A DNA stretch of 64,000 bases from Sphingobacterium sp. UGAL515B_05 (GTDB taxonomy: Bacteria > Bacteroidota > Bacteroidia > Sphingobacteriales > Sphingobacteriaceae), in contig NZ_CP109907.1 in the NCBI RefSeq assembly GCF_033097525.1, forward strand, positions 2,418,001 to 2,482,000. Direction: 5' to 3'. The position numbers were made by a program, and so were the translations under genes. Under the pieces are notes generated by a model. It saw only the letters and a list, made by a program, of their open reading frames with translations. It was not told the DNA's origin and did no database searches. Numbering within the stretch: position 1 is the first letter of the stretch; every line of letters begins with the position of its first letter. Below are positions 63,181 through 64,000 of the stretch, piece after piece.

Positions 63181-64000
63181 ATGAAGACTAAATTAATCAT
63201 GTTGTTATTAGCCGGAATGGCATTGACAACATCCTGTAATAAATTTTTGGAAGAAAATCCGGGTTCAAACTTATCGTTAATAAGTTATTATCAGAATGAA
63301 GGACAGGCCGAAGCAACTGTAAATTCACTTTACCGTCGTGGGGCGCCAATACGCTATTCTTCTACCGGTTCTTACCTGGGATCTACAGCCTCGATCAATA
63401 CTATTTTGACTGGCTATTTTACAAATAGCTACGAAGGACAAGAACGAGTTAGTTTATTCGCCCGAGAATTGACGCGACAACAAAATACAAATATCATCTC
63501 GCCAACGATGAATACCATATGGGATGAAGGTTTTAAAGCGATTAATATTGCCAATGCAGGTATAAAGTATATTCCGGGAATTAGTATGCCAAATGAGACA
63601 AAGAAAAATACATTGTTGGCAGAGGCAAAATTCTTTAGAGCTTATAACTACTTTTACCTTGTCAAAACATTCGGGGCACTTCCGTTGTATACGCTTCCTA
63701 ACGAAAACTTGACTGATCCACTTTACATAGAGCGCACAGATGCAGCGAAAATATATGAGCTGATCGAGCAAGATTTAAAGAGTGCTGTTGAAGTATTGCC
63801 TGCAAAAAAATTCGCAGAGAATGGGCATCGCATTACTAAATATGCAGCAGCAATGCTCTTAGCTGATGTTTATTTGCAAGAGGGAAAATACGCAGATGCG
63901 GCAACAGCAGCTAAAATTGTGGTGAATTCTCCGCATAAGATGACTGAAAATATTGATCTTGAGCAGAGTAGTGCATATAACTTACTGCGTAAGACTGATG
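63181..64000 (+). CDS. RagB/SusD family nutrient-uptake lipoprotein, truncated by the window edge
   Basis: The frame opens with ATG 63181 (MKTKLIMLLLAGMALTTSC, lipidated Cys19) 18 bp after susC and stays open to the window edge (273 codons visible). SusD features: NKFLEENPGSNLSLISYYQNEGQAEATVNSLY, TMNTIWDEGFKAINIANAGIKYI, LLAEAKFFRAYNYFYLVKTFGALPLYT and TPR-like helices ADVYLQEGKYADAATAAKIVV. It forms the lid over the SusC barrel. The C-terminal half is missing. Confidence 0.95.
   Translation, partial: MKTKLIMLLLAGMALTTSCNKFLEENPGSNLSLISYYQNEGQAEATVNSLYRRGAPIRYSSTGSYLGSTASINTILTGYFTNSYEGQERVSLFARELTRQQNTNIISPTMNTIWDEGFKAINIANAGIKYIPGISMPNETKKNTLLAEAKFFRAYNYFYLVKTFGALPLYTLPNENLTDPLYIERTDAAKIYELIEQDLKSAVEVLPAKKFAENGHRITKYAAAMLLADVYLQEGKYADAATAAKIVVNSPHKMTENIDLEQSSAYNLLRKTD

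Overview
The window looks like chromosomal DNA of a Bacteroidota bacterium of the Sphingobacteriaceae, most probably Sphingobacterium or a close relative. This is inferred from gene content: SusC/SusD-type and Oar-like TonB-dependent receptors, OmpP1/FadL and META-domain proteins, DUF3127 and DUF6266 proteins, a single-chain glycyl-tRNA synthetase, and Bacteroidota promoters (TTG, about 20 nt, TAnnTTTG). Shine-Dalgarno sites are rare. I see no tRNA, rRNA, CRISPR array, prophage or insertion sequence.

Layout. 1-1.2 kb: end of a sigma factor gene and an overlapping anti-sigma-like membrane protein. 1.2-4.4 kb: large Oar-like receptor, convergent. 4.7-5.9 kb: solitary AAA ATPase. 6-13 kb: mostly minus-strand metabolic and housekeeping genes (nitroreductase, peptidase T, DUF4197, a secreted EEP phosphatase/nuclease, a glycerophosphodiesterase-like protein, an HD hydrolase, a THUMP rRNA methyltransferase). 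13.1-14.2 kb: a DUF3127 protein with an SSB-like tail and an NlpE-like lipoprotein. 14.2-19 kb: acyltransferase, MFS transporter, lipoprotein, fumarase and an unknown protein. 19.4-28.7 kb: S41 protease, the operon mutL-rhomboid-rhomboid-like-EEP, and uvrA. 28.8-34.6 kb: DUF2157 membrane protein, a two-component system and a divergent outer-membrane barrel. 34.8-40.6 kb: OsmC, a GDSL lipoprotein with an OmpP1 porin, thiol peroxidase, O-succinylhomoserine sulfhydrylase and a META lipoprotein. 41.2-47.5 kb: a fucoside-degradation cluster (GH29, GH95, a cysteine-less thioredoxin-like lipoprotein, an AraC regulator). 47.7-51 kb: M64 metallopeptidase and a frameshifted lipoprotein gene. 51-55.5 kb: glyS, bcp, an M23 peptidase and an FAH-family enzyme. 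55.5-57.3 kb: an unusual repeat/hairpin, a DUF6266 gene and a HAD hydrolase. 57.4-59.6 kb: a GMC oxidoreductase with its small subunit. 60-64 kb: a SusC/SusD pair cut by the window edge.

Linked functions. The GH29/GH95 genes overlap by a few bases and lead into an AraC regulator gene, so they look like one inducible fucose-release unit. The GMC pair matches the two-subunit glucoside 3-dehydrogenase type, where the small subunit carries the export signal. mutL leads a tightly packed four-gene operon containing one active-looking rhomboid and one without the catalytic histidine. The most unusual non-coding structure is at 55784-55882: five G-tracts at exact 11-bp spacing facing complementary C-tracts at the same spacing, forming a long hairpin 80 bp upstream of the DUF6266 gene. 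Other points of interest are an inverted repeat directly before the start of the frameshifted lipoprotein gene, an SSB-like acidic tail on the DUF3127 protein, and a terminator-like hairpin in the susC leader.
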